Origin: Corynebacterium amycolatum SK46
GTDB lineage: Bacteria > Actinomycetota > Actinomycetes > Mycobacteriales > Mycobacteriaceae
Length of the DNA stretch: 64,000 nucleotides
Direction: 5' to 3'
NCBI RefSeq assembly: GCF_000173655.1
Contig: NZ_ABZU01000001.1
Span: forward strand, 1-64,000
The position numbers and the translations under genes are program-made. Under the pieces are notes generated by a model. That model searched no databases, had not been told where the DNA came from, and was given only the letters and a program-made list of their open reading frames with translations. Each line of letters opens with the position of its first letter. Position 1 is the first letter of the stretch. This document shows positions 16,497 to 24,199 of this stretch, one piece after another.

Positions 16497-16793
16497 TTAG
16501 GCACAGTCCTGGCAGATGGGGAAACCATCGCCGTTATCGATTGCGATCATCGAGCGGTGCATCACCATGAAGCAGGAGCCACAGGTGAATTCATCTTCTC
16601 CCTTCGGGGCAACATCTATATCGAATTCTTCACCCGCGATGTCGGCGACCGGCAACTCGAACGGCTCGACAATTTCGCCGTCGTCAGTGTCGTCGATTTC
16701 CTTCTCAGCAGATGCAGCCTGAAGGCCCTCGAGGGAATCGGTCTCCAGCTCTTCGGTTTCACGAGTACGCGGGGCATCGTAGTTTACAGCCAT
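16497..16793 (-). CDS. DUF4193 family zinc-ribbon protein
   Basis: The product has 98 acidic residues. Near the C-terminus, CGSC and CQDC pairs separated by about 18 residues form a probable zinc ribbon. The N-terminus MAVNYDAPRTRETEELETDSLE is typical of DUF4193 (M. tuberculosis Rv2699c). AAGG precedes the ATG. Function is unknown; it is related in layout to small regulatory zinc-ribbon proteins. It is divergent from the cei gene. Confidence 0.88.
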   Translation of the reverse strand: MAVNYDAPRTRETEELETDSLEGLQAASAEKEIDDTDDGEIVEPFELPVADIAGEEFDIDVAPKGEDEFTCGSCFMVMHRSMIAIDNGDGFPICQDCA

Positions 16794-16943
16794 GTCCCAA
16801 ACCTTCTTTCTGGACCTTTGCTAGACATTGTGAACTGACTTTTTCTCGGAGAATACAACGCGTTGAGACGATTGACACCCTGTACTCTCCAGTGCCTTTC
16901 TCAGCGGATATTAAGGCAATTCACGCAATCTGTCATCTCTGCA

Positions 16944-16980
16944 GGTCAGAATAGGTTTCTATAGGTCAGAATAGGTTTCT
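16944..16980 (+). repeat. Direct tandem repeat before cei
   Basis: AGGTCAGAATAGGTTTC occurs twice with a period of 20 bp. The second copy ends at the first possible ATG of the cei frame. Each copy carries CAGAAT, a weak -10-like hexamer, and in the second copy it ends 7 nt before that ATG. Confidence 0.8.
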
Positions 16981-17007
16981 ATGCCTATTAGACGTGGAGA
17001 CGATAAC

Positions 17008-17625
17008 ATGATGGCTATGAGTTCAGGCCCTGCGAGCACTTCGAGCGCATCACATCGACGAAAAATTGTTCCCTACGTGGTGGTTTCCGTAGTTGCTGTA
17101 GTGATTGCCGCTACGTCGTGGGTATTGGCATTCCGCAGCCAACCGGCCAGTTATCCGGTCCCCTGTTCCCTCCCCACAGCTGGCACCCCTGTTTCCTCCA
17201 CCACGCTAATCGGAGAACACGTCGTTCCACCGTCGGATGTTCATGTGCGCGTCTATAACGCCAACGGCAAAGTCGGCCAGGCTACAACCGTCGCCGAGCA
17301 ATTGCGGCAGCTCGATTTTGTTCTCGATGAGCAGGTTCCCTACGGCAACGACCCTATTGTGGAAAACCAAGACCTCGGCTGCTTCGGCCAGTTGCGTTAT
17401 GGCGAACAGTTCAATGGCCACGCCGCAGCGCTTCACGCTCTTTTCCCCTGTTTTGAGCTCATCCACGATGGTCGGCCGGATGCAACCGTCGATGTGTCGT
17501 TGGGTAAGGGGTTTAAGGACCTCGAAGTAGCCAGCCAGGTTGAGGAAACGTTGTCCGCATTGAACCGTGGCGAACAAGCCGACCTAGAGGGGTTGAGCTC
17601 GTTAGGCTCGAGCACCTGCTCCTAG
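17008..17625 (+). CDS. cei: Cei-like cell-envelope protein with LytR C-terminal domain
   Basis: The product has 205 residues from the ATG preceded by GGAG with 8-nt spacing. An in-frame ATG at 16981, directly after the tandem repeat, would add nine residues and could be a leaderless start. One transmembrane segment lies near residues 22-43 (VPYVVVSVVAVVIAATSWVL). The exported part holds a LytR_C domain starting at VHVRVYNANGKVGQA. Cysteines at CSLP, LGCFG and FPCFE may form disulfides. The M. tuberculosis homologue at this position (Rv2700) is called cell envelope integrity protein. Confidence 0.85.
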   Translation: MMAMSSGPASTSSASHRRKIVPYVVVSVVAVVIAATSWVLAFRSQPASYPVPCSLPTAGTPVSSTTLIGEHVVPPSDVHVRVYNANGKVGQATTVAEQLRQLDFVLDEQVPYGNDPIVENQDLGCFGQLRYGEQFNGHAAALHALFPCFELIHDGRPDATVDVSLGKGFKDLEVASQVEETLSALNRGEQADLEGLSSLGSSTCS

Positions 17626-17634
17626 ACCGACGCA

Positions 17635-18612
17635 CTAATTCCTAGCCTTCGAGATAGCACCATCCAATGCCTCGTAGAACGCATCGGCAACTTCAGGGTT
17701 CGCCGCACCGACACCGAAGTTGAGCGGGTCTCCCTCCGGCCGGCCAGCAGCGTTGGCACACTCACTGAATTCCGGAATCCTAATCCTTGCGCCTGCTTCA
17801 GCCGCAATCAGAGCACCTGCTGCATAGTCCCAAATCTTGATGTCGTGTTCGTAATACGCATCAACACGGCCGTGTGCCACCATGCACAAGTCAAGCGCCG
17901 CCGATCCCATGCGCCGAATATCTCGACACTCCCCCAACAACTGCGACGCTATCCGACCCTGCACCTGCCGGAGACTAGCGGAATAGCTGAATCCTGTTGC
18001 CACAAGTGTTTTTTCCAGCTCGGTGGTTGGGGAACAGCTAAGCGCCTGCACAGTGCCGTCCCGCCGAGAAACCTGAGCACCCTCTCCCTTTGCGGCACAG
18101 TAAATCTCTCCCGAGTACACATTTGCCACTGCACCCGCCACTACCTCATCGCCTACGGCGCAGGCGATACTCACAGCAAAATTGGGCAGTCCGTAGAGGA
18201 AATTCACGGTGCCATCGATGGGGTCTACAATCCAGGTCACTGGTTCGGGCGCGTCAGTAGTTTGCGCTTGAGAGCCCGCGCCGTCGTCAAGCCCGCCTTC
18301 TTCGCCCAAAATACGGTCGGAGCTGCTAAACGCCTTGATGAGCGAACGAATGAGCTCCTCAGATTCACGGTCGACGACGGTGACAGGGTCCACAGCTGAG
18401 GACTTCGTTTCGGAACTTGCTAAAACGCCATCGGAGCCGAGTTCGACCCGACGACTGGCGATGTGCGCCGCGGCTGCGCGGGCGATAAGTACCGCGCGGT
18501 CACGCAATTCCCTGACGCTGGGCCGCACGGACCCGGGGCTATTCGGTGCAGCAGACCCCCTGCTATCCGCGCTGTTAGCGAGTTGTTCGGTGCCATGCGA
18601 GTTATTGCTCAT
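17635..18612 (-). CDS. suhB: Inositol monophosphatase family protein (SuhB-like)
   Basis: The product has 325 residues from the ATG facing ppgK. Its Mg-dependent phosphatase motifs are ILGEEGG, WIVDPIDGTVNFLYGLP and IWDYAAGALIAAEAGARI. Likely substrates are inositol-1-phosphate or related sugar phosphates, as for M. tuberculosis SuhB (Rv2701c) at this position. The first 50 residues are a Ser/Gly/Pro-rich extension not needed for the fold. The frame is open further upstream, but that part overlaps ppgK. It is divergent from ppgK with a 34-nt gap. Confidence 0.9.
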   Translation of the reverse strand: MSNNSHGTEQLANSADSRGSAAPNSPGSVRPSVRELRDRAVLIARAAAAHIASRRVELGSDGVLASSETKSSAVDPVTVVDRESEELIRSLIKAFSSSDRILGEEGGLDDGAGSQAQTTDAPEPVTWIVDPIDGTVNFLYGLPNFAVSIACAVGDEVVAGAVANVYSGEIYCAAKGEGAQVSRRDGTVQALSCSPTTELEKTLVATGFSYSASLRQVQGRIASQLLGECRDIRRMGSAALDLCMVAHGRVDAYYEHDIKIWDYAAGALIAAEAGARIRIPEFSECANAAGRPEGDPLNFGVGAANPEVADAFYEALDGAISKARN

Positions 18613-18633
18613 GCCCCCATTGTGTCTGTTTCG

Positions 18634-18639
18634 TACAAT
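18634..18639 (+). promoter_or_regulatory. -10 box of a probable leaderless ppgK promoter
   Basis: TACAAT lies 7 nt before the ppgK ATG in the short gap between divergent genes. No Shine-Dalgarno sequence precedes ppgK. Confidence 0.5.
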
Positions 18640-18646
18640 TTGAGCT

Positions 18647-19402
18647 ATGGGACAACGAATTGGATTTGGCATCGACGTCGGAGGCTCTGGAATCAAGGGG
18701 GGCCGCGTGGATCTTGATACTGGGCAGCTTATTGGCGACCGCATTAAGATTTTCACGCCACAGCCGGCAACTCCGGAAGCAGTTGCGAAGACCATTGCAG
18801 AAATTGTGGACATTGCGCAGTGGGATTCCGATGTCGGCATCACGATTCCGTCCGTCGTACAGAATCAGATTGCCTTGCTGGCCGCCAATATTGACGGTTC
18901 TTGGGTTAATACGAACTGCCAAGAACTCTTCGCTAAGCACCTGCCCAACAACAAGGCGCACGTGCTTAACGACGCTGACGCTGCCGGCCTCGCTGAAGTC
19001 CAGTTTGGCGATCCGGGCAATAAGACTGGCGCCGTCTTGTTGCTAACTTTTGGTACCGGTATCGGCTCCGCGCTTATTCATGACGGATTGCTATACCCCA
19101 ATTCGGAGTTAGGCCACCTCATCATTGATGGCATGGAGGCCGAGCACTTTGCATCCGCAAGAGTTAAGGATGTGGAGGGGCTCGGCTTCGAAGAGTGGGC
19201 TGAGCGCGTGAGCAAGGTGCTTAAGACCTACGAGGCGCTGTTTTGGCCGTCACGGATTATCGTCGGTGGCGGAATCAGTCGCGAACATGAAAAGTGGATT
19301 CCGCTGTTGACATGTAAGACTCCAGTTGTCCCCGCAAGTTTGGACAATAATGCGGGCATCGCTGGCGCCGCCTTTGCTGCTGACCAGGGGATTTACCCTT
19401 AA
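18647..19402 (+). CDS. ppgK: Polyphosphate glucokinase
   Basis: The product has 251 residues of the ROK/glucokinase fold. It phosphorylates glucose with polyphosphate or ATP. The phosphate loop GIDVGGSGIKGG is at the N-terminus, the second loop is LTFGTGIGSALI, and DADAAGLAE lies between. The glucose-binding region includes SELGHLIIDGMEAEHFAS. It sits between suhB and sigA exactly as in M. tuberculosis (Rv2702). Confidence 0.93.
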   Translation: MGQRIGFGIDVGGSGIKGGRVDLDTGQLIGDRIKIFTPQPATPEAVAKTIAEIVDIAQWDSDVGITIPSVVQNQIALLAANIDGSWVNTNCQELFAKHLPNNKAHVLNDADAAGLAEVQFGDPGNKTGAVLLLTFGTGIGSALIHDGLLYPNSELGHLIIDGMEAEHFASARVKDVEGLGFEEWAERVSKVLKTYEALFWPSRIIVGGGISREHEKWIPLLTCKTPVVPASLDNNAGIAGAAFAADQGIYP

Positions 19403-19797
19403 GCAGTTTCATTTCTTATACGGGGATTGGTCGCTTCGTGGCGGGTGAGACACGTGGTTGAAGCCATGCCCCGTGGCGGCGATTTTCAGAATTGGTTTAC
19501 AATAAGAAGTTGACTCACGGCACGGTTGAATAATCAACAGGCTCGAGGAGGATTGGGAAGATCGAATTCAAGCGCACTGCTTCGATGAGAATTTCACCGA
19601 TTACTTCTTCGCTAGGAGCCAGAAAAGCAACACTGATGACCGTGGCACGAAATGGTCAGCTCTGAATGTTTTCCATTCGGCTAGCTGGCTATAGACGAAG
19701 TAAAGGCGCACCACTGGCGCGTTGAGCTTCTCTCTGACCGAGAGAAGCTGGCGGCGGCTTTGGCGGCGCACACAACGTACATCGTGAAAGGGCGTTC
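19403..19797 (+). promoter_or_regulatory. sigA leader and promoter region
   Basis: This 395-nt gap has no supportable gene. It contains TTGACT followed by AT-rich sequence near 19511-19535, which includes the dyad GTTGA-ATAA-TCAAC, and TACAAT near 19497, either of which could serve a promoter. A polypurine stretch GAGGAGGATTGGGAAG follows. A perfect 9-bp hairpin (19725-19733 with 19741-19749, 7-nt loop) lies about 50 nt before the start codon without a T run. A long structured sigA leader is likely. Exact starts cannot be read. Confidence 0.45.
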
Positions 19798-21360
19798 GTG
19801 GCAGGCAACGAACTGGGGCAAGCTCAGGACCAATCCACCGGGAGTGGCACCGGTTCAGCTACTCCTGCAAAGAAGGCTGTAAAGAAGGCCATCAAGAAGG
19901 CAGTGAAGAAGACTGCGGCAAAGAAGACTGCCGCGAAGAAAACTGCTGCCAAAAAGACAGCTGCTACCAAGGCTGCGGCGAAAAAGGCGACCGCTAAGAA
20001 GGCAGCGGCCAAGAAGACCGTGAAGAAAGCGGCTAAGAAGTCGGTCGCTAAAAAGACCACACGTAAGGCCGCCGCCAAGAAGGCAACTAAGCGGACAACG
20101 GCTGCGAAGGCCACCGCGGCCAAGGCTGCTGCAGCGAAGGCGAAGGACGCGCAGGCTCTCGACGCAACTGAGAACGAAGAGCTCGAGGACGAGGAACTCG
20201 ACCACGACTTGGAGCAGGAGCGGGACTACGACCCGGATCTGGATGATGATCTCGAAGACGATGATCTTCACGACGATCTGGATGATGACGACCTCGAAGA
20301 TGACGACCTCGACGACGATGAAGAAGGGGACGACGAGGACGAAAACGAAGACGAGGATGAAGAGGACGAGGGCGACGAGGTCTGGAACGAGGACGAGTCC
20401 GCTCGTCTGCGTCAGGCCCGCAAGGATGCTGCCCTCACCGCCTCCGCTGACTCTGTCCGCGCCTACCTCAAGCAGATTGGTAAGGTCGCGCTGCTGACTG
20501 CAGAGGAAGAGGTCAGCCTGGCTAAGCGTATCGAGGCCGGTCTGTACGCGCAGTACAAGATTGACGAGGCCAAGCAGGCCGGCGAGCGCATCGCCTACGC
20601 TCAGAAGCGCGACTTGCGCGAGATTTCTCGCGACGGTCAGCGCGCCAAGAATCACCTGCTCGAGGCCAACCTCCGTCTTGTGGTGTCCCTGGCAAAGCGT
20701 TACACCGGCCGTGGCATGGCTTTCCTAGACTTGATTCAGGAGGGCAACCTCGGCCTGATCCGTGCAGTCGAGAAGTTCGACTACACCAAGGGCTACAAGT
20801 TCTCCACGTACGCAACGTGGTGGATTCGCCAGGCCATTACTCGTGCAATGGCCGACCAGGCTCGAACCATTCGTATTCCGGTTCACATGGTCGAGGTCAT
20901 TAATAAGCTCGGCCGTATCCAGCGTGAGCTGCTCCAGGATTTGGGCCGCGAGCCCACTCCGGAAGAGCTCGCTAAGGAAATGGATATCACCGAGGAAAAG
21001 GTTCTCGAGATTCAGCAGTACGCTCGTGAGCCGATTTCGCTGGACCAGACCATCGGTGACGAGGGCGACTCCCAGCTCGGTGACTTCATTGAGGACTCCG
21101 AGGCAGTCATCGCCGTGGATGCCGTTAGCTTCACGCTCCTCCAGGACCAGCTTGGCGACGTTCTGGAGACACTCTCCGAACGCGAAGCCGGAGTCGTCCG
21201 CCTGCGCTTCGGCCTTACCGACGGCATGCCACGTACGCTGGACGAGATTGGTCAGGTCTACGGTGTGACACGCGAGCGCATCCGTCAGATTGAGTCCAAG
21301 ACGATGTCCAAGCTGCGTCACCCATCGCGTTCGCAGGTTCTGCGCGACTACTTGGAGTAA
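19798..21360 (+). CDS. sigA: Primary RNA polymerase sigma factor SigA
   Basis: The product has 520 residues (GTG start with AAAGGG five nt upstream). It is the housekeeping sigma factor. Residues 22-120 are Lys/Ala repeats of the KKTAA type, like histone H1 or the tails of mycobacterial HupB. Residues about 122-200 are an acidic run of Asp and Glu. The conserved factor begins near residue 215 ([16 protein letters not shown], region 1.2), followed by [18 protein letters not shown] and [17 protein letters not shown] (region 2), region 3, and [17 protein letters not shown] (region 4.2). The length is normal for actinobacterial SigA, where N-terminal extensions vary. Confidence 0.97.
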   Translation: MAGNELGQAQDQSTGSGTGSATPAKKAVKKAIKKAVKKTAAKKTAAKKTAAKKTAATKAAAKKATAKKAAAKKTVKKAAKKSVAKKTTRKAAAKKATKRTTAAKATAAKAAAAKAKDAQALDATENEELEDEELDHDLEQERDYDPDLDDDLEDDDLHDDLDDDDLEDDDLDDDEEGDDEDENEDEDEEDEGDEVWNEDESARLRQARKDAALTASADSVRAYLKQIGKVALLTAEEEVSLAKRIEAGLYAQYKIDEAKQAGERIAYAQKRDLREISRDGQRAKNHLLEANLRLVVSLAKRYTGRGMAFLDLIQEGNLGLIRAVEKFDYTKGYKFSTYATWWIRQAITRAMADQARTIRIPVHMVEVINKLGRIQRELLQDLGREPTPEELAKEMDITEEKVLEIQQYAREPISLDQTIGDEGDSQLGDFIEDSEAVIAVDAVSFTLLQDQLGDVLETLSEREAGVVRLRFGLTDGMPRTLDEIGQVYGVTRERIRQIESKTMSKLRHPSRSQVLRDYLE

Positions 21361-21400
21361 CGCTTTCACTTGGCGTGTTAGTGAGCTAACAGCTAGACCC

Positions 21401-21451
21401 AGAGAATCGGGCTTGAATGAGGTTACACACCTTATTCGGGCCCGATTCTCT
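21401..21451 (+). terminator. sigA terminator
   Basis: A perfect 12-bp stem (AGAGAATCGGGC with GCCCGATTCTCT) encloses a second near-perfect stem GAATGAGGT/ACCTTATTC. A short T run TTTAA follows. Confidence 0.75.
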
Positions 21452-21480
21452 TTAAGGGGGGCTAGGGTCAGGGCCAGCGG

Positions 21481-21542
21481 GTTAATGACTGCGCTTATGG
21501 CTGGTGGCGGTGAGCAGGTGCGAGTTACTGACTGCGCTTATG
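21481..21542 (+). repeat. Two 19-bp near-identical direct repeats
   Basis: GTTAATGACTGCGCTTATG (21481-21499) and GTTACTGACTGCGCTTATG (21524-21542) differ at one base and start 43 bp apart. They lie in the gap between the convergent sigA and transporter genes. No function is evident. Confidence 0.75.
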
Positions 21543-21610
21543 TCAAAAATGGGCGGAAAAATGGCATGAAAGTGCTATAACCTCACACAGTTTCACATTT
21601 GCAGCCCAAA

Positions 21611-21638
21611 GCCCCGAACCACCACAGTGGAACGGGGC
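21611..21638 (-). terminator. Hairpin downstream of the small ORF/SLC13 transcript
   Basis: GCCCCG and CGGGGC flank an inner CCAC/GTGG pairing. On the minus strand it follows the small ORF by about 20 nt and is trailed by TTTGGG. It is a plausible but weak terminator. Confidence 0.45.
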
Positions 21639-21658
21639 GAGGGGGAATCTAAGCAACA

Positions 21659-21832
21659 CTAGGCGAAACAGTCCCATGGAGCGCCAACAAAATCAGCAAG
21701 CTCAATGCTGTATTCGTCTGTCCCTACCAAACGAATGTTTTCACGAACAATTGCGAACAGCTCATCGGGCACTTCGCCTCCGGTGAACTGTAGGCATTCC
21801 ACAAGGCAATCATAAATCGCGTCTGCGGGCAC
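21659..21832 (-). CDS. Probable 57-aa acidic protein coupled to the SLC13 transporter
   Basis: A GTG codon overlaps the transporter stop in the arrangement TAGTG and opens a 57-codon frame ending in TAG. The product begins MPADAIYDCLVECLQF and ends LADFVGAPWDCFA. It is acidic, has three cysteines (C9, C13 and C55) and no membrane segment. Protein-like composition and the exact stop/start overlap support a real gene translated by reinitiation. No Shine-Dalgarno sequence is present. I recognise no family. The frame is also open further upstream inside the transporter, but that part reads as a low-quality shadow. Confidence 0.5.
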   Translation of the reverse strand: MPADAIYDCLVECLQFTGGEVPDELFAIVRENIRLVGTDEYSIELADFVGAPWDCFA

Positions 21833-23439
21833 TAGTACACGACGCCGAATACCCACTGCAGCAGGGTCAGCGAAGCCACCGAAATCACAATCAGTGCGAT
21901 GATGTTCAGCCAGACACCGGCCTTGACCATGTTGTCCATGCTGACATAGCCGGAGCCGTAGGCGATGGCGTTCGGCGGCGTTGCAACCGGCATCATGAAT
22001 GCCGAAGTAGCCGCCAGAGCAACCGGAACTGCGAAGATCATCTGGTCGTGGCCCAGGCCGATTGCCATTGCACCAACCAGCGGCAGGAAGGTCGCGGCCG
22101 TCGCGGTGTTCGAGGTGAACTCGGTCAGGAACAGCACAACGGCGCCGACGACAACCACGAGTGCCGCCACTGGCATCCAGCCGAGGGTAGACAGCTGTTC
22201 GCCAATCCAGTCCGACAGCCCAGAGGCACCGAACTGCGAGGACAGCGCCAGGCCACCACCGAACAGCAGCAGCACACCCCACGGTAGCTCCAACGCATTT
22301 TCCCAGCGCATGAGCTTCACGCCATCAGGACCGCCCGGAATAATGAACAGCGCAATACCCACGGTCATTGCGATAACCGCATCGACAATCTTGGTGTCGG
22401 GCAGCAGCACCGGAACAAAGACCCACGCCAGCGCAGCCGCGATAAATACCATGAGTACGCGACGCTCACCAGCCGACATACGGCCAAGGCGCTTCAGCTC
22501 TTCACGCATGAGTTCGCGCCCACCTGGAATATGCGTAATCTCCGGCTTAAACAGAACACTTGTCAGCAGGAACCATGCACAGAGCATGAGCACAACCGCC
22601 ACCGGGACACCCAGTAGCATCCACTGGCCGAACCCAATGTTGACACCTTGCTCCGCCATGTAGGCCGCCAGCATCGCGTTCGGCGGAGTACCGATAATCG
22701 TGCCCAGCGAACCAATCGATGCCGCGTAGGCGATACCCAGCATCAGCGCGATACCGAAGTTCGACTTTGGCATCGGGTCATAGCTTGACGACGACTCCTC
22801 GGCCTCCTCCAGCGCATCCCCACCGGGGGTTTCGGCGACCGATTCACTCGCAGATCCCGCATCCTCTGCAGCAACTTTCTCATCGTGCAGCATTCGGACA
22901 ATCAGGCTCAGGACGGACACACCGATTGGCAGCATCATCACGGCTGTAGCCGTGTTAGATACCCACATCGAGAGGAAGCCAGTAGCCACCATGAAGCCCA
23001 GAATCAGCATCTTTGGTGACGACCCCATGAACACCAGGACCCACAATGCGACACGCTTGTGTAGGTTCCAACGCTGCATCGCCAAGGCCAACAGGAAGCC
23101 GCCCATAAAGAGGAAGATGGTCGGGTCTGTGTACTTGCCCGAGAAATCCTTAATCTCCGCGAGGTTGAGAATCGGGAATAGCGCCAGCGGCAGCAGAGCC
23201 GTAACGGCAATCGGGATAGCCTCGGACATCCACCACACGGCCATAAGCACTGCTACACCTGCGGTTGCACGCAGGTTGTGATCGAGCTCAGCCGGCATAA
23301 AGAAGTACACCAGCAAGGACAGGATGATACCGAGTCCTAGACCGGTGCGCTTACGAAAAAGCTCCCGGCTGAGGTAACCACGATCTTGTTGGCCAGGTGA
23401 CAGTTCCGGGGAGTTGTCGCGCGTAGATGTCGCTGCCAC
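21832..23439 (-). CDS. SLC13/DASS family sodium:anion symporter
   Basis: The product has 535 residues (GTG start, AGGAG upstream) with about 12-13 hydrophobic segments. The two signature Ser-Asn-Thr motifs of the family, WVSNTATAVMMLP near residue 160 and FTSNTATAATFLPLVG near residue 445, form the sodium and carboxylate sites. Substrates of relatives are C4-dicarboxylates, citrate or sulfate; dicarboxylate is the best guess. A cytoplasmic acidic loop (about residues 190-225) contains EDAGSASESVAET. It is an accessory gene on the opposite strand to sigA. Confidence 0.9.
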   Translation of the reverse strand: MAATSTRDNSPELSPGQQDRGYLSRELFRKRTGLGLGIILSLLVYFFMPAELDHNLRATAGVAVLMAVWWMSEAIPIAVTALLPLALFPILNLAEIKDFSGKYTDPTIFLFMGGFLLALAMQRWNLHKRVALWVLVFMGSSPKMLILGFMVATGFLSMWVSNTATAVMMLPIGVSVLSLIVRMLHDEKVAAEDAGSASESVAETPGGDALEEAEESSSSYDPMPKSNFGIALMLGIAYAASIGSLGTIIGTPPNAMLAAYMAEQGVNIGFGQWMLLGVPVAVVLMLCAWFLLTSVLFKPEITHIPGGRELMREELKRLGRMSAGERRVLMVFIAAALAWVFVPVLLPDTKIVDAVIAMTVGIALFIIPGGPDGVKLMRWENALELPWGVLLLFGGGLALSSQFGASGLSDWIGEQLSTLGWMPVAALVVVVGAVVLFLTEFTSNTATAATFLPLVGAMAIGLGHDQMIFAVPVALAATSAFMMPVATPPNAIAYGSGYVSMDNMVKAGVWLNIIALIVISVASLTLLQWVFGVVY

Positions 23440-23587
23440 GATTCACGCTCCTATTTAATAATCAGCAGACATCCTGTATTGCACGTATGTTCAAACGTTT
23501 ACCGCATGTAGGGGATGCCAAATGTGGGTACTTTCTGACACCAATATCATTACCAACACTCGGCCAAATATGAGATTTCACTAAGAA

Positions 23588-23626
23588 ACCCCCGGTTGAA
23601 ACTGCAGGCAGTTGGACTTCGGGGGT
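23588..23626 (-). terminator. Terminator downstream of the DUF4190 gene
   Basis: ACCCCCG and CGGGGGT form the outer stem, with AACTGC/GCAGTT inside. On the minus strand it runs into TTTCTTAG. The 289-nt gap around it otherwise holds the transporter promoter; I see no gene in it. Confidence 0.6.
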
Positions 23627-23728
23627 AATTTGCGGGGTTACTCTTTTTCGCGATTGTGCCTTTAGCGGCGGCCGATAGTGTTACTGGGACCGCACTGTGA
23701 ATCTCAATCGCAACCGCTATTGCTACTA

Positions 23729-24160
23729 CTAATCCTTCGGCTGGTCAGTGCCCATCTGCTTAGAAATACACTCGGCATACTCCGCCGTCGTACGCTCGTA
23801 CTTCTCGCACTTAGACATGGCATCGGATGTCGAGGCGTACAACATCAAAGACACCACGACGGCAGCGATACCCGTCACAATGCCGACAATCCCCAGCCCG
23901 AACGAACCGCTAATAGCCGCTTCTCCCCCAGCGGCCTGCACGCGCTTTTTCACGCTCATTGCCTTCGCCATCGCGATGATGCCCAGAACAATGCCAAAGA
24001 CTCCGAGGATGCCACCAACAATCATCCAGGACATCAAGAGTCCGCCGACGCCAAAGATCAGTGCCAGCACGCCAATAGTCCGACCGTCATTGCCTGGCAC
24101 GGCCGACAAACCACCGACGGTCAATTCCGAGGGCCTCGACTTATCACTGCTTGCCGACAT
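23729..24160 (-). CDS. DUF4190-type small membrane protein
   Basis: The product has 143 residues from the ATG preceded by GGAG at 6 nt; an upstream in-frame ATG lacks this signal. Two hydrophobic segments separated by a basic loop (IFGVGGLLMSWMIVGGILGV and FGLGIVGIVTGIAAVVVSLM) match the DUF4190 pattern. The C-terminus holds two cysteines (SKCEKYE, AECISKQ). Function is unknown. It lies 39 nt after the helicase gene on the same strand. Confidence 0.75.
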   Translation of the reverse strand: MSASSDKSRPSELTVGGLSAVPGNDGRTIGVLALIFGVGGLLMSWMIVGGILGVFGIVLGIIAMAKAMSVKKRVQAAGGEAAISGSFGLGIVGIVTGIAAVVVSLMLYASTSDAMSKCEKYERTTAEYAECISKQMGTDQPKD

Positions 24161-24199
24161 TCTTCTCTCCACCATAGATTGCTCAGTTCGCTTGAAACC

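Noticed and set aside
19855-20655. 266-codon minus-strand frame inside sigA
   Set aside because: It is the reverse complement of the Lys/Ala and Asp/Glu low-complexity codons, giving Leu/Val-rich artefact.
21835-22282. Upstream in-frame continuation of the 57-aa ORF through the transporter gene
   Set aside because: The overlapping part is Arg/Gly/Ala-biased shadow sequence; only the part after the transporter stop looks like protein.
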